Positions 25,424-34,817 are shown, numbered from the stretch's first letter. The stretch is DNA of 64,000 bases from Prolixibacteraceae bacterium (GCA_028282705.1 JANQHI010000056.1:1-64000); one strand, 5' to 3'. Made by a program: numbers and translations. The notes: generated from the sequence alone by a model not told the origin.

Positions 25424-26725
25424 ATGAATTACAAGGGGAAGAAAGCAGCTTTCTATACATTAGGTTGTAAGTTGAATTTTTCAGAGACCTCAACCATAGC
25501 CAGGTCTTTTGAAGAGGTTGGGTTTGAAAGGGTTGATTTCAAAGAAGATGCTGACGTTTATGTGATCAATACATGCTCAGTAACTAACCAGGGAGACAAA
25601 AGCAGTAGGAATATTATCCGCCAGGCTGCCAAGAAAAACCCTAATGCCATGGTAATTGTTATAGGCTGCTATGCCCAGCTAAAACCTGGTGAGATAGGTC
25701 ATATTGAAGGGGTAGATATGGTACTGGGGACTCAGGAAAAATTTAATATCCCTGCCTGGCTTGGAGACCTGTCAAAAAAAAGAAAAACAGAAGTACATAC
25801 CACCCGTTTGCAAAATTTAAAGATGTACCATAAGTCATTCTCATGGGGTGACAGGACACGCAGTTTCCTCAAAATCCAAGATGGGTGTGATTATTATTGC
25901 TCTTTTTGCACCATCCCTTATGCACGAGGAAGAAGCAGGAATGACAACATACAAAATACTGTTGCTGAAGCCAGGAAAGTGGTGGGCAAAGGATTTAAAG
26001 AGATCATCCTCACAGGAGTAAACATTGGTGACTTTGGGAAATCAACTAATGAAACTTTTTATGATTTGCTGAAAGCATTAGAAAAAGTTGAGGGGTTAGA
26101 AAGGTTACGCATAAGTTCTGTTGAACCTAACTTATTGAAAGACCAAATTATTGAATTAGTGGCTGGCTCAAAAGTGATCATGCCCCATTTTCATATCCCC
26201 CTGCAATCAGGTTCTGATGAAATCCTTTCTTTAATGAAAAGGAAATATTCTACTGCCCTATTTGCATCAAGGATACAGAAAATAAAAGAAATAGTACCCC
26301 ATGCTTTTATTGGGGTTGATGTAATTGCAGGTACCAATGGTGAAACAGAAAAGCTTTTCCAAGAATCATATGATTTTATCAATAGCTTTAAAGTATCACA
26401 GCTACATGCTTTCCCTTATTCTGAAAGAAATGGTACCCAGGCATTAAAAATTCCCTGGAAAGTTGATGTGGAAGACCGCAAAAGAAGGACCCAAATGTAT
26501 ATCAACCTTTCTGAAAAAAAGCTAAGGGCATTTTATACCCAACATTTAGATACAACCCAAACCGTGTTGTTTGAGGAACAAAGTGATAAGAACAGGATAC
26601 AAGGGTTCACTGAAAATTATATCAGGGTTGAAACAGGCTATCAAGAGGGCATGGTAAACCAACTTTTTAAGGTAAACTTAAAAACAATTTTACCTAATGG
26701 GCACATTGAAATTGGGCTTGTTTAA
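25424..26725 (+). CDS. mtaB: tRNA t6A37 methylthiotransferase MtaB
   Basis: 433 residues from the chosen start. The UPF0004 domain has Cys residues in YTLGCKLNFSET, NTCSVTNQGDKS and VIGCYAQLKPGE, which bind one 4Fe-4S cluster. The radical-SAM motif is DGCDYYCSFCTIPYARGRSR (CxxxCxxC), followed by TGVNIGDFG and RISSVEPN. A C-terminal TRAM-like region ends the protein. It adds methylthio groups to N6-threonylcarbamoyladenosine at tRNA position 37. MiaB and RimO are alternatives, but LGCKLN and TNQGDKSSR are typical of MtaB. A perfect 8-bp hairpin spans the stop codon. Confidence 0.9.
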   Translation: MNYKGKKAAFYTLGCKLNFSETSTIARSFEEVGFERVDFKEDADVYVINTCSVTNQGDKSSRNIIRQAAKKNPNAMVIVIGCYAQLKPGEIGHIEGVDMVLGTQEKFNIPAWLGDLSKKRKTEVHTTRLQNLKMYHKSFSWGDRTRSFLKIQDGCDYYCSFCTIPYARGRSRNDNIQNTVAEARKVVGKGFKEIILTGVNIGDFGKSTNETFYDLLKALEKVEGLERLRISSVEPNLLKDQIIELVAGSKVIMPHFHIPLQSGSDEILSLMKRKYSTALFASRIQKIKEIVPHAFIGVDVIAGTNGETEKLFQESYDFINSFKVSQLHAFPYSERNGTQALKIPWKVDVEDRKRRTQMYINLSEKKLRAFYTQHLDTTQTVLFEEQSDKNRIQGFTENYIRVETGYQEGMVNQLFKVNLKTILPNGHIEIGLV

Positions 26726-26735
26726 CAAAACAAGC
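26716..26735 (+). other. Perfect hairpin spanning the mtaB stop codon
   Basis: GCTTGTTT (26716-26723) and AAACAAGC (26728-26735) pair perfectly around a 4-nt loop and include the TAA stop. No T run follows, so it is an mRNA 3' structure or weak terminator rather than a classical one. Confidence 0.5.
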
Positions 26736-26774
26736 TACCTTTACAGTTTCTAAATAACCACTTTTTTCAACCTT

Positions 26775-27581
26775 ATGGACTACAAAAATATTTGCTTCAA
26801 AGTACAGAAAATTGCTAAACAAACAGGGCAATTTATTCAGGATGAAAAGCATAAATTATCTGAACAAGATGTTGAAACAAAAAGCACTGCCAGCTTTGTT
26901 ACCTATGTTGACAAAAATGCAGAAATGCAGATTGTAAAAGCCCTGAAAGAGTTAATACCTGAGGCAGGGTTCATTACAGAAGAAGGCACAGCTTCCTCTA
27001 CAAATGAAAACTTTAAGTGGGTTATTGACCCCCTGGATGGCACCACTAATTACATCCATGGGATTTCTCCCTATTCTGTTAGCATTGCTTTGTTAGAAAG
27101 TGAAGAAGTAGTTATGGGTGTTGTTTATGAAATACAAGGTGATGAACTGTTTTATGCCTGGAAAGGAAGCCCTGCTTATGCCAATGGAAAGGAAATCCAG
27201 GTATCTAAAAATGAAGAACATAACCAAACATTAATAGCCACAGGGTTTCCATATTATGATTTTGAAAACCTTGACCCTTACATTGGAGCATTGCGTTTTT
27301 TGATGAATAATACCAGGGGAGTCAGAAGGCTGGGGTCTGCTGCTGTTGACCTGGCTTATGTTGCAGCTGGCAGGTTTGATGCCTTTTATGAACAAGCCCT
27401 GAGTGCCTGGGATGTAGCTGCTGGTGCATTCCTGGTTAAACAAGCTGGAGGTGTAATCTCTGATTTTAATGGGAAAGATAACTGGTTGTTTGGCAAGCAG
27501 ATCATTGCCACAAATAAAAACTATTACCCTAAATTTTACCCTGAGATCAATAAACATATGGGTGGGGTGGTAACAAAATAG
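26775..27581 (+). CDS. Inositol monophosphatase family protein (SuhB-like)
   Basis: 268 residues, cytoplasmic. Metal and phosphate binding motifs are in order: ITEEGTA (Glu near residue 74), WVIDPLDGTTNYIHG near residue 85-99, and WDVAAGAFLVKQAGG near residue 216. All Mg2+ ligands of the family are present. The enzyme dephosphorylates inositol-1-phosphate or similar small phosphates. CysQ-type 3'-phosphoadenosine phosphatases share the fold, but the DPLDGTTNY plus GISPYSVSIAL context fits IMPase/SuhB better. It lies 49 nt after mtaB, with the hairpin between them. Confidence 0.9.
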   Translation: MDYKNICFKVQKIAKQTGQFIQDEKHKLSEQDVETKSTASFVTYVDKNAEMQIVKALKELIPEAGFITEEGTASSTNENFKWVIDPLDGTTNYIHGISPYSVSIALLESEEVVMGVVYEIQGDELFYAWKGSPAYANGKEIQVSKNEEHNQTLIATGFPYYDFENLDPYIGALRFLMNNTRGVRRLGSAAVDLAYVAAGRFDAFYEQALSAWDVAAGAFLVKQAGGVISDFNGKDNWLFGKQIIATNKNYYPKFYPEINKHMGGVVTK

Positions 27582-27634
27582 TAAAGAGACTGTTAAATAT
27601 CTTTAGTTTTTTCTGATTATCAAATCCTTATCTT

Positions 27635-27664
27635 TTAGTGATTCTTAGAGTTTTAGTACCTTTG
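27635..27664 (+). promoter_or_regulatory. Candidate promoter of the uncharacterised gene/GT2 operon
   Basis: TTAG (27635-27638), an 18-nt spacer and an exact -7 box TACCTTTG (27657-27664) resemble the Bacteroidota promoter. The leader would be about 200 nt long. Confidence 0.45.
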
Positions 27665-27873
27665 TGGCTAAGGGAATTTACCTTTAAAAGTGCCATCATG
27701 TTATTAATTCCTATTGCACTCACGAAAATTTTGTTTTTTATATGAAGTTTATTTCCCTAAACAAAAAAATACAGTTATTGGATTCCATTCTTAAAAACAA
27801 TTGGTAACCATTAAAAAATTGGTTTGCAACATCAGGAAAGAACTTGTAAATTGCAGTGAAAATTCATAATACC

Positions 27874-28344
27874 ATGGCTCAGAAGGAAATTGCATTATTA
27901 AGGGAACAAATTTCAAGGCTGGGAAACAAAAAATTTGACCTGGAAGCCTGGAAGAAACACACCATAATCTTTATGGAAAGGATTTTTGGTAAAGACAACA
28001 GCAAAGTCAAAATGGTCAAAGATTTACATTATGACTATTCAAGCTGGAATTTGCGTGATGTATCAGGGGCTGGTAAAGAAAAAGACCCTATAAAAATGCA
28101 GGCAGCAGAAATCCTTGAGGCAGCCATCCAGGAGCTTGAACAACTGGGGCTTCCACAAGAACAAAAAACACATGAAAAGCTTTGGGAGCTTTTGGATGAT
28201 GAGCTTACAGGAAAACAAATAAAAGAAATTGAACAAATTATTCAATCAGGAGATAAAAATAAAAAAGAAAAAGTTGAAGAAATACTTTCTTCCCTCAAAG
28301 AAGAAGGGCTGGTTTCCATACTCTCTGAATTACTTCTCTCCTAA
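27874..28344 (+). CDS. Uncharacterised helical protein
   Basis: 156 residues from ATG 27874 (an in-frame ATG 18 nt earlier is possible but adds an unlikely MKIHNT). No signal peptide or membrane segment. It is charged and strongly helical: KEIALLREQISRLGNKKFDL, then an alternating Glu/Leu-rich C-terminal half (EAAIQELEQLGLPQEQ). A central segment HYDYSSWNLRDVSG is the least helical and might be a conserved core. I do not recognise a family. It lies 12 nt upstream of the glycosyltransferase gene, so the two are probably co-transcribed. Confidence 0.55.
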   Translation: MAQKEIALLREQISRLGNKKFDLEAWKKHTIIFMERIFGKDNSKVKMVKDLHYDYSSWNLRDVSGAGKEKDPIKMQAAEILEAAIQELEQLGLPQEQKTHEKLWELLDDELTGKQIKEIEQIIQSGDKNKKEKVEEILSSLKEEGLVSILSELLLS

Positions 28345-28356
28345 ACCCCTTTCTAT

Positions 28357-29403
28357 ATGATCAATAACAAAAAGGTAGCTGTTGTACTATTAAACTGGAA
28401 TGGCAAAGAATTATTAAAACAATACCTCCCTTCAGTCATAAAAAACAGCCAGGAAAATGATGTGGATATTATTGTAGCTGATAATGGCTCAACTGACAAT
28501 TCTGTTCATTTCCTGAAAGAAAATTTCCCTGAAATTGACATTTTAGACCTTAAGGAAAATTATGGTTTTGCGAAAGGGTATAATGAAGCACTGAAAAAAA
28601 TTAAGACCGATTATTTTGTCCTGCTCAACTCTGATGTTGAAGTCACTGAAAACTGGATTGAACCTTGCATTGACAGGATGGAAAAGGATGAAAATATTGC
28701 AGCAGTTCAGCCCAAAATAATGAGTTTTGAAAAAAAGGATCATTTTGAATATGCTGGTGCAGCCGGAGGGTTTGTTGATAAATATGGCTACCCATTTTGC
28801 AGGGGGCGTTTCCTGAATGTACTTGAAAAAGATGAAGGGCAGTACAATGAAGCCACACCCATTTTCTGGGCTTCTGGGGCTTGCCTGTTTATAAAGGCTG
28901 GCTTGTTTAAGCTGGCAGGGGGGTTTGATGAACTTTTCTGGGCACATATGGAAGAAATTGACCTGTGCTGGAGGCTTAAAAACAGAGGTTACTCAGTGTG
29001 GTATGAGCCTAGGTCAGTGGTTTACCACCTGGGAGGGGGAACCCTTTCTTACAACAGCCCTAGGAAAGTATACTTGAACTTCAGGAACAATTTGTGGATG
29101 CTATTTAAAAACCTCCCAAAAGGGAAAGCTTTTGCCCGTTTTTTCAAACGAATGGTACTGGATGCCATAGCTGCTGCCAAGTTCCTTGTTGATCTTAATT
29201 TTAATGGGGTCATTGCAGTACTGAAAGCCCACCTTTCATTCTACAAAAACCTTGGGAGGCTCAGGAGGCAACGCAAGTTGCTGCATGCTATCACCACCAA
29301 AACCAACCATGATGAAATATTTAAAAGAAGCATCATGTGGCGGTTTTTTATCCTGAAAAGAAGGAAATTCAGTGAACTCAACATGAAATGGTTTAAATCC
29401 TAA
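28357..29403 (+). CDS. Family 2 glycosyltransferase (WcaE/rhamnosyltransferase-like)
   Basis: 348 residues. The GT-A fold shows in VAVVLLNWNGKELL, then VADNGSTDNSVHFL, then the DxD-like LLNSDVEVTENW near residue 90. The acceptor-side motif ASGACLFIKAGLF is followed by FDELFWAHMEEIDLCWRLKN, typical of GT2 enzymes that build lipopolysaccharide or capsule. The C-terminal third (about 235-348) is basic and amphipathic (RNNLWMLFKNLP), suited to membrane-surface association. The sugar donor cannot be deduced. It is cytoplasmic and likely translated from an mRNA shared with the upstream helical protein. Confidence 0.88.
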   Translation: MINNKKVAVVLLNWNGKELLKQYLPSVIKNSQENDVDIIVADNGSTDNSVHFLKENFPEIDILDLKENYGFAKGYNEALKKIKTDYFVLLNSDVEVTENWIEPCIDRMEKDENIAAVQPKIMSFEKKDHFEYAGAAGGFVDKYGYPFCRGRFLNVLEKDEGQYNEATPIFWASGACLFIKAGLFKLAGGFDELFWAHMEEIDLCWRLKNRGYSVWYEPRSVVYHLGGGTLSYNSPRKVYLNFRNNLWMLFKNLPKGKAFARFFKRMVLDAIAAAKFLVDLNFNGVIAVLKAHLSFYKNLGRLRRQRKLLHAITTKTNHDEIFKRSIMWRFFILKRRKFSELNMKWFKS

Positions 29404-29450
29404 CCTGAATGTTTTCTGTTGTATAAATCAACATTTAGGCTCTTCTAATT

Positions 29451-29834
29451 ATGGAGTTAAAAGAACTATTTAACAGCTGCAAAATCACCATTTGGAAAGA
29501 GGCTTTTGCCATTGTAAAAACTAACACAACTATTCCTGGAGCTTTTGCCACCATTGTTGACCAAAATGAAACAACTGTGGTAATTGACCAATCAAAAATT
29601 GAAAATGCTACCCCTGTTATTGATATTGAAAGAGATTGGAAACTTATTACTTTCAATGTGGTTTTACCTTTTAACTTGGTAGGCTTCCTAGCTGTTATTT
29701 CAAAAGCATTGGCTGATGAAAACATCCCAATCTTTGTAATTTCTGCCTTTTCTACTGACCACATCCTGGTAAAAAATGACCAACTGGCTAAAGCAACAAA
29801 TAAACTTAAAGAATTGGGATGCATGGTTGGCTAA
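29451..29834 (+). CDS. ACT domain-containing protein
   Basis: 127 residues. The C-terminal half (about 60-127), VLPFNLVGFLAVISKALADE and NIPIFVISAFSTDHILVKND, is an ACT domain: beta-alpha-beta with Gly at the ligand-binding loop. The N-terminal half has a similar beta-rich pattern, as in the double-ACT regulators of COG3603. Such proteins bind amino acids and regulate enzymes by contact; the ligand is unknown. No partner enzyme lies next to it. The gene is short but complete, with ATG at 29451. Confidence 0.78.
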   Translation: MELKELFNSCKITIWKEAFAIVKTNTTIPGAFATIVDQNETTVVIDQSKIENATPVIDIERDWKLITFNVVLPFNLVGFLAVISKALADENIPIFVISAFSTDHILVKNDQLAKATNKLKELGCMVG

Positions 29835-29878
29835 CCTAAACAAATTGTTACCAGTCACAAGCTGTGTTTAGCCTCAAT

Positions 29879-29909
29879 TTTGTAAATTAAAATATCCATT
29901 ATACCTTTG
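29879..29909 (+). promoter_or_regulatory. Promoter of the TPP riboswitch/TonB receptor transcript
   Basis: TTTG (29879-29882), a 19-nt spacer and TACCTTTG (29902-29909) match the Bacteroidota consensus perfectly. The start site would be near 29915, about 10 nt before the riboswitch aptamer. Confidence 0.75.
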
Positions 29910-29923
29910 GGCTGTTGTTTATG

Positions 29924-30006
29924 CAATGGGGTGTCCCTGAAATTATGGGACTGAGATTACACCCAAAGAACCTGATCTGGTTAGTACCAGCGTAGGGAGG
30001 GCAAAA
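29924..30006 (+). promoter_or_regulatory. TPP (THI-box) riboswitch
   Basis: The conserved parts appear in order: GGGGTGTCCC, then GGGACTGAGATTACACCC (pyrimidine-sensor arm with CUGAGA), then the THI box ACCTGATCTGGTTAGTACC followed by AGCGTAGGGAGG. GTAGGGA at the 3' end can also pair with TTCCTAC (30014-30020), giving an alternative structure. An 8-bp perfect hairpin (TTGGTTAA/TTAACCAA, 30025-30043) sits 10 nt before the receptor ATG and may occlude ribosome entry. Control at translation is therefore likely: high thiamine pyrophosphate should lower expression of the downstream receptor. Confidence 0.93.
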
Positions 30007-30053
30007 AGGAAATTTCCTACCTCATTGGTTAATTATTAACCAAATTATTCAAA

Positions 30054-32498
30054 ATGAAAAAATTTAGTTTATTGTTGGCAGCACTTTGCCTGGCAATTTT
30101 TGCATTTGGGCAATATAAGCTGACCGGAAAAATCAGTGATGAAAAAGGGGCACCTTTAGCTGGTGCCAGTGTGGTTGTAAAAAACACCTACAATGGTGTT
30201 TCAGCAAATGAACAAGGTGAGTTCACCATTAAAAACCTGAAACCTGGGCAGTATGAGCTTATGGTTTCATTTATTGGTTATGAAAAATGGGTTAAAGTGT
30301 TGGAAATTGAAGCTGACATGGAAATTGATGTCCAACTTAAACTTTCCAGCCTGTTAACAGAGGAAGTGGTTATAGCTGCCACACGAATAAAAGACAAAAC
30401 TCCTGTGGCTTACAGCAATGTAACCAGTGAGCAACTTAAGAACAACAACCTGGGACAAGATATTCCCTACCTAATGGCACTGACCCCTTCTTTTGTGGTT
30501 ACTTCTGATGCCGGAGCAGGTGTGGGGTATACCAATTTTAAGATCAGGGGTACTGACCTGAACAGGATAAATGTATCAGTAAATGGCATCCCTTTAAATG
30601 ATGCTGAGTCACATGGAACCTGGTTTGTTGACCAGCCTGACATGGCTTCTTCTACCGAAAACATCCATGTGCAACGTGGGGTTGGAACCTCAACAAATGG
30701 GGCAGCAGCTTTTGGTGCCACCATCAACATCCAAACCCTTGGCCTGAATAAAGAAGCCTATGCTGAATATAGTACAGCCATGGGCTCTTTCAGTACTTTT
30801 AAGAATACCATAAAAGCTGGCTCAGGGTTAATAAAAGACAAGTATACCATTGATGCCAGGTTCTCCAGGATTACATCTGATGGTTATATTGACAGGGCAA
30901 CCAGTGATTTGCTGTCCTTTTATGTGGCAGGAGGGTATTATTCTGAGAATACTATCATAAAAGCAACTGTTTCAGTGGGTTTTGAAGAAACATACCAGGC
31001 CTGGAATGGTGTTCCATCTGTTAGGTTGAATGATGATGAAGCAGGTATGCAACGTTATGCTGACCACTGGCTTTATTCTCAAGAACAGGTTGACAGGATG
31101 CTGGAATCAGACAGCAGGACATACAACCTTTACACCTATGAAAACCAGGTTGACCACTACCAACAGGATCACTACCAGCTTCATTTCTCCCATAAATTCA
31201 GCCAATATTTGTATATGAATGCTGCCCTGCATTATACTTATGGAAGAGGATATTATGAGCAGTATAAAGCCAATGAGGAGCTTGAAGATTATAAGTTTAA
31301 AGACAAACAGGGCAATGGGGGGTATACAGAAAACACTGATATTGTCAGGAGGAAATGGCTTGATAATGATTTCTATGGAATGGTATTTTCCATGAATTAC
31401 AACCAGGGGAAAAGTGACCTGACCATTGGTGGTGGCTGGAATACCTATGATGGAAGGCATTTTGGCAGGTTGATATGGGAAAAGGAATTAGAATATGATG
31501 TGGCTGAATTTCAATGGTATTTTGGGACTGGATTAAAAAAAGATTTTAATATCTATTCAAAATATAATTTGGAATTGTTGCCCAAGCTGAACTTATATGC
31601 AGACCTTCAATACAGGCATATTAACTACACCATTGATGGGATTGATGATGATTTCAGGGATATTGCACAGGAGCACAAATTCAACTTTTTCAACCCAAAA
31701 TTTGGGGTCTTCTTTAAACCAGCTTCAAACCAAGAGGCTTATTTCTCTTATGGAAGGGCAAATCGTGAACCCAACAGGAGCAATTACACTGATGCTGACC
31801 CATCACAACCTGAACCTACCCATGAAACTTTAAATGATTTTGAATTGGGATACAATTTTAAATCAACTTCCTTCAGCTTTGGCACAAACCTCTATTATAT
31901 GAAATATATAGACCAGCTTATCCATACAGGAAAAATAAATGATGTGGGTGGCGCCATCATGACCAATGTGGATGATAGTTACAGGTCAGGAGTTGAATTA
32001 ATGGCAGGTGTTAAGATTTCCCCAAAAATCAAATGGGATGTAAATACCACCATCAGCAGGAATAAAATTTCTGACTTTACAGAATATGTGGATAATTGGG
32101 ATACAGGAGTTCAAAAGGCAAATGACCTTGGAGAAACTGATATATCCTTTTCCCCAAATTTCCTGGCTAACAGCATTGTCAGGTTTGAACCTGCAAAAAA
32201 GCTGGCTATCAGCTTTATTTCAAGTTATGTGGGAGACCAGTTTATTGATAACACTTCTAATGAAGACAGGAAAATTGATGCCTATTTTGTGAATAACCTA
32301 GCTATAGATTATTCATTCAAAACAGGCAGGTTTAAAGAAATTGCCCTTCATGGTAGGATAAATAATTTCCTTAATGAAGAATATGAATCAAATGCCTGGA
32401 TATACTCTTATATAACAGGTGGGAAACGTTACAAAATGGATGGCTATTTCCCACAGGCAGGTATAAACTTTATGCTTGGAATTGATTTTAAGTTTTAA
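30054..32498 (+). CDS. TonB-dependent receptor under TPP riboswitch control, likely thiamine uptake
   Basis: 814 residues. The order is: signal peptide (cleavage near FAFGQ), a CarboxypepD_reg-like domain (about 20-105, GKISDEKGAPLAGASVVVKN), and a plug domain (about 110-225, with FKIRGTDLNRINVSVNGIPL and VQRGVGTSTNGAAAFGATIN). The rest is the 22-strand barrel, ending in IDFKF with the terminal Phe used for barrel assembly. Family knowledge: such receptors move scarce ligands across the outer membrane using TonB energy. The riboswitch points to thiamine or a precursor as the ligand. No thiamine biosynthesis or inner-membrane transporter gene is adjacent, so the partner must be elsewhere. Confidence 0.9.
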   Translation: MKKFSLLLAALCLAIFAFGQYKLTGKISDEKGAPLAGASVVVKNTYNGVSANEQGEFTIKNLKPGQYELMVSFIGYEKWVKVLEIEADMEIDVQLKLSSLLTEEVVIAATRIKDKTPVAYSNVTSEQLKNNNLGQDIPYLMALTPSFVVTSDAGAGVGYTNFKIRGTDLNRINVSVNGIPLNDAESHGTWFVDQPDMASSTENIHVQRGVGTSTNGAAAFGATINIQTLGLNKEAYAEYSTAMGSFSTFKNTIKAGSGLIKDKYTIDARFSRITSDGYIDRATSDLLSFYVAGGYYSENTIIKATVSVGFEETYQAWNGVPSVRLNDDEAGMQRYADHWLYSQEQVDRMLESDSRTYNLYTYENQVDHYQQDHYQLHFSHKFSQYLYMNAALHYTYGRGYYEQYKANEELEDYKFKDKQGNGGYTENTDIVRRKWLDNDFYGMVFSMNYNQGKSDLTIGGGWNTYDGRHFGRLIWEKELEYDVAEFQWYFGTGLKKDFNIYSKYNLELLPKLNLYADLQYRHINYTIDGIDDDFRDIAQEHKFNFFNPKFGVFFKPASNQEAYFSYGRANREPNRSNYTDADPSQPEPTHETLNDFELGYNFKSTSFSFGTNLYYMKYIDQLIHTGKINDVGGAIMTNVDDSYRSGVELMAGVKISPKIKWDVNTTISRNKISDFTEYVDNWDTGVQKANDLGETDISFSPNFLANSIVRFEPAKKLAISFISSYVGDQFIDNTSNEDRKIDAYFVNNLAIDYSFKTGRFKEIALHGRINNFLNEEYESNAWIYSYITGGKRYKMDGYFPQAGINFMLGIDFKF

Positions 32499-32540
32499 AG
32501 CCATTTGATTAACTAATATTGAAGAGAGTTCTAATACATA

Positions 32541-32574
32541 TTTTTAACCCTGCCCTTTAGGGTAGGGCTAAAAA
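32541..32574. other. GC-rich hairpin downstream of the TonB receptor
   Basis: CCCTGCCC (32548-32555) pairs with GGGTAGGG (32560-32567), one G-U, loop TTTA; TTTTT and AAAAA extend the stem at the base. T runs are inside the stem rather than after it, so its role as a terminator is uncertain. Confidence 0.5.
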
Positions 32575-32589
32575 TATAATATGAATAAC

Positions 32590-32639
32590 CATTTTTGCTA
32601 AATTCTTTAAAATGGAAAATTAACAATTTAGCAAAAATG
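32590..32639. repeat. 15-bp perfect inverted repeat between convergent genes
   Basis: CATTTTTGCTAAATT (32590-32604) and AATTTAGCAAAAATG (32625-32639) are exact reverse complements, separated by 20 nt. Function unknown: a regulator site, a long hairpin, or the remnant of a small mobile element. Confidence 0.7.
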
Positions 32640-32719
32640 AGATTATCTTATGATGCTTGTATTTCACCAACCTAAAGGATGGTGTTATATAGAATGCACA
32701 TGTATAGTATATTCTTTCA

Positions 32720-34786
32720 TTATAACCCTGATATTTTAACTTCAAAATTATCCAGGTACAATACTTCTTTATTTTCATTCCAAACATACACTTTCAGCAG
32801 CTTCCCTTTTTCTAATTTGTCTTTTGGCAGCATTTTACTCACTTGTACTGGCCACCAGGCACCAAATGATTTTATGGAAGGAAATATTGAAAATGCTTCC
32901 CAGAATATGGTCCCTTCCTCATCATCAATTGAAACCACAATGGCAGCTGTAGTTTCATCAGGTACATAACTATACACATCAGCCTGAAGTACCAACACTT
33001 CATGGGAAATAGAATCAAGGGTAGTAAGGTCTAAAGAAAAGGTGTTGGAGAATTCCCCGCAACGATTTGATTGTTTCCCTTCATAGGCATGGATCACATC
33101 TATTGCCCATTCATCATATGACCAATTATTTTTGGGGCTTTCCATATCATTTAAGTCAGAAAATATGAGTTCAGGTTTTTCCCAGGTACTTGCTTCATAC
33201 AAACACATATTTAAATGGGAAGCCACTGCAACAGTATCATAGACTAACCCTGGTTTTTGCACAAAGAAAGACAGGTCAGCTCCTCTTGAACCACATAAAT
33301 AGAGGGTATGGTCATTTTTTAAAAGATAAGCTTTACTACCAGGCTTAATACCTTTTTCTTCAGCCTCATCATATGAGATAAAAGACATACCTTCTTTTTC
33401 AAACCCATTCCAATAGTTTAAGAACCTCTTGCTTACTTCATCTGCAACAATTACATCAGCATCTGATTGCAAAATATGTACTTTGCTAAACTCTTTTTGC
33501 CCCTGGTAATTTACCTTTTTTGCATATTGGATGGCTTCATATGGTTTAAGGATTGGAATCAAAGCAAATAGTAAAAATGCTACCACCCCAACAATAGATA
33601 ACTTCCTGTTCAACACAAAAAACAAGGCCATTATGAGTATATAAGCCATATAAACTTTTAGCATTCCCGAATCCCCAAAATATTTCACCACAATCCCAGA
33701 CAAGATTATGAACCCTATAAAACCAACCAGGTAAAGATTTTTCTTCCCAAACCTTTCAAAAGCCAAAGGGGCAGCTACAGCAAAAAATGGGATCATGAAT
33801 AAATAATGCCTTGGATCAGTACACATAGGGTTGTAGGCTTTTGCAGAAATACTCATAAAATTCCCTAACAAAAGAAGTACAATTGAAGCCATAGAAAACA
33901 ATACCAAAGGTTCTTTTTGGGTAAAATAATGTTTGGGCTTTAGAAACAATAATACAGGTATAATGAATATTACCCCAAGTAACATACCCTGCATACTTAG
34001 TATGTGAAAAAGCTCATAGGTGACCCTTTTAATGAGTATTGTAAGTGGTTGCGTATGATAACTGCAAAAGTTTAAATAGTTACCATTGCCAATTGCCTTA
34101 AAACGCATAAATACGTCACCTGTAACAATTTGTATTACAGAAAAATAAACGGCCATAAACAGTATTCCTGATCCAAAACTGAGCAACCAAAACCTATGGT
34201 TCTTTTTTTGTACCAGGTCTGATAGTAATAAAATCAGGAATAGGGGAAGAGCTAGTATCATTGTTCCTTTTGACAAAAAGGCTCCTACCAAAGCTAGGGA
34301 GAAAAGTAATGGGTATTTTAACTGCTTTTTACCCTCTTTATTCATTTTGAAATAAAGCACAAAGGCAGCAAAAATGAAAAATGCCACATAAATATCTGGC
34401 ATCAGTTTATCAGCATAGAAAATGGTCCAATTATTAAATGTAAACAAGGCCAGCCCCAATGTGATTACCTTCCAGTTGAAATCTTTCAATACAAGAAAAA
34501 TTAAATATAATGTAGCAATTGAAATAAGCAACCCTGGGAATGCTGAACCAAAGTCATTCACCCCAAATATTGCATATGAAAAAGCTGTTAAACCCACAAT
34601 TACCCACCTATAAAAATAATGGTCTGACCAATCAGCCTGCCCATTTAATAAGTTGGATGCCAGCTCAGCATAATGTAAGTCATCAAAACCATAATGCCCC
34701 AGATATCCTGTAAGATGGTATAGAATAAAACAGATAGCAAAGAAGCAAAAGATTACCCATTTAGAAATTGGTTTGAAATGATCCAT
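32720..34786 (-). CDS. GT39/ArnT-like membrane glycosyltransferase
   Basis: 688 residues. About 11-13 hydrophobic helices occupy residues 10-420. The first periplasmic loop has HYGFDDLHYAELASNLL, matching the position of the acidic catalytic motif of PMT/ArnT-type GT-C enzymes. A loop with MCTDPRHYLFMIP resembles the later conserved Arg-containing loop. Residues about 430-688 are soluble, presumably periplasmic, with a carbohydrate-binding-like beta region near the C-terminus. The family transfers sugar from a polyprenyl-phosphate donor to lipid or protein on the outer face of the inner membrane. The acceptor is unknown. The gene is downstream of xseB on the same strand but appears to have its own -7 box. 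Confidence 0.75.
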   Translation of the reverse strand: MDHFKPISKWVIFCFFAICFILYHLTGYLGHYGFDDLHYAELASNLLNGQADWSDHYFYRWVIVGLTAFSYAIFGVNDFGSAFPGLLISIATLYLIFLVLKDFNWKVITLGLALFTFNNWTIFYADKLMPDIYVAFFIFAAFVLYFKMNKEGKKQLKYPLLFSLALVGAFLSKGTMILALPLFLILLLSDLVQKKNHRFWLLSFGSGILFMAVYFSVIQIVTGDVFMRFKAIGNGNYLNFCSYHTQPLTILIKRVTYELFHILSMQGMLLGVIFIIPVLLFLKPKHYFTQKEPLVLFSMASIVLLLLGNFMSISAKAYNPMCTDPRHYLFMIPFFAVAAPLAFERFGKKNLYLVGFIGFIILSGIVVKYFGDSGMLKVYMAYILIMALFFVLNRKLSIVGVVAFLLFALIPILKPYEAIQYAKKVNYQGQKEFSKVHILQSDADVIVADEVSKRFLNYWNGFEKEGMSFISYDEAEEKGIKPGSKAYLLKNDHTLYLCGSRGADLSFFVQKPGLVYDTVAVASHLNMCLYEASTWEKPELIFSDLNDMESPKNNWSYDEWAIDVIHAYEGKQSNRCGEFSNTFSLDLTTLDSISHEVLVLQADVYSYVPDETTAAIVVSIDDEEGTIFWEAFSIFPSIKSFGAWWPVQVSKMLPKDKLEKGKLLKVYVWNENKEVLYLDNFEVKISGL

Positions 34787-34817
34787 ATTGATTAGTTGTT
34801 TGTTTTTATTTCTGGTT

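Noticed and set aside
32541-32574. Terminator of the TonB receptor gene
   Set aside because: T runs lie within the stem, not after it, on either strand; called as a hairpin of unknown role.
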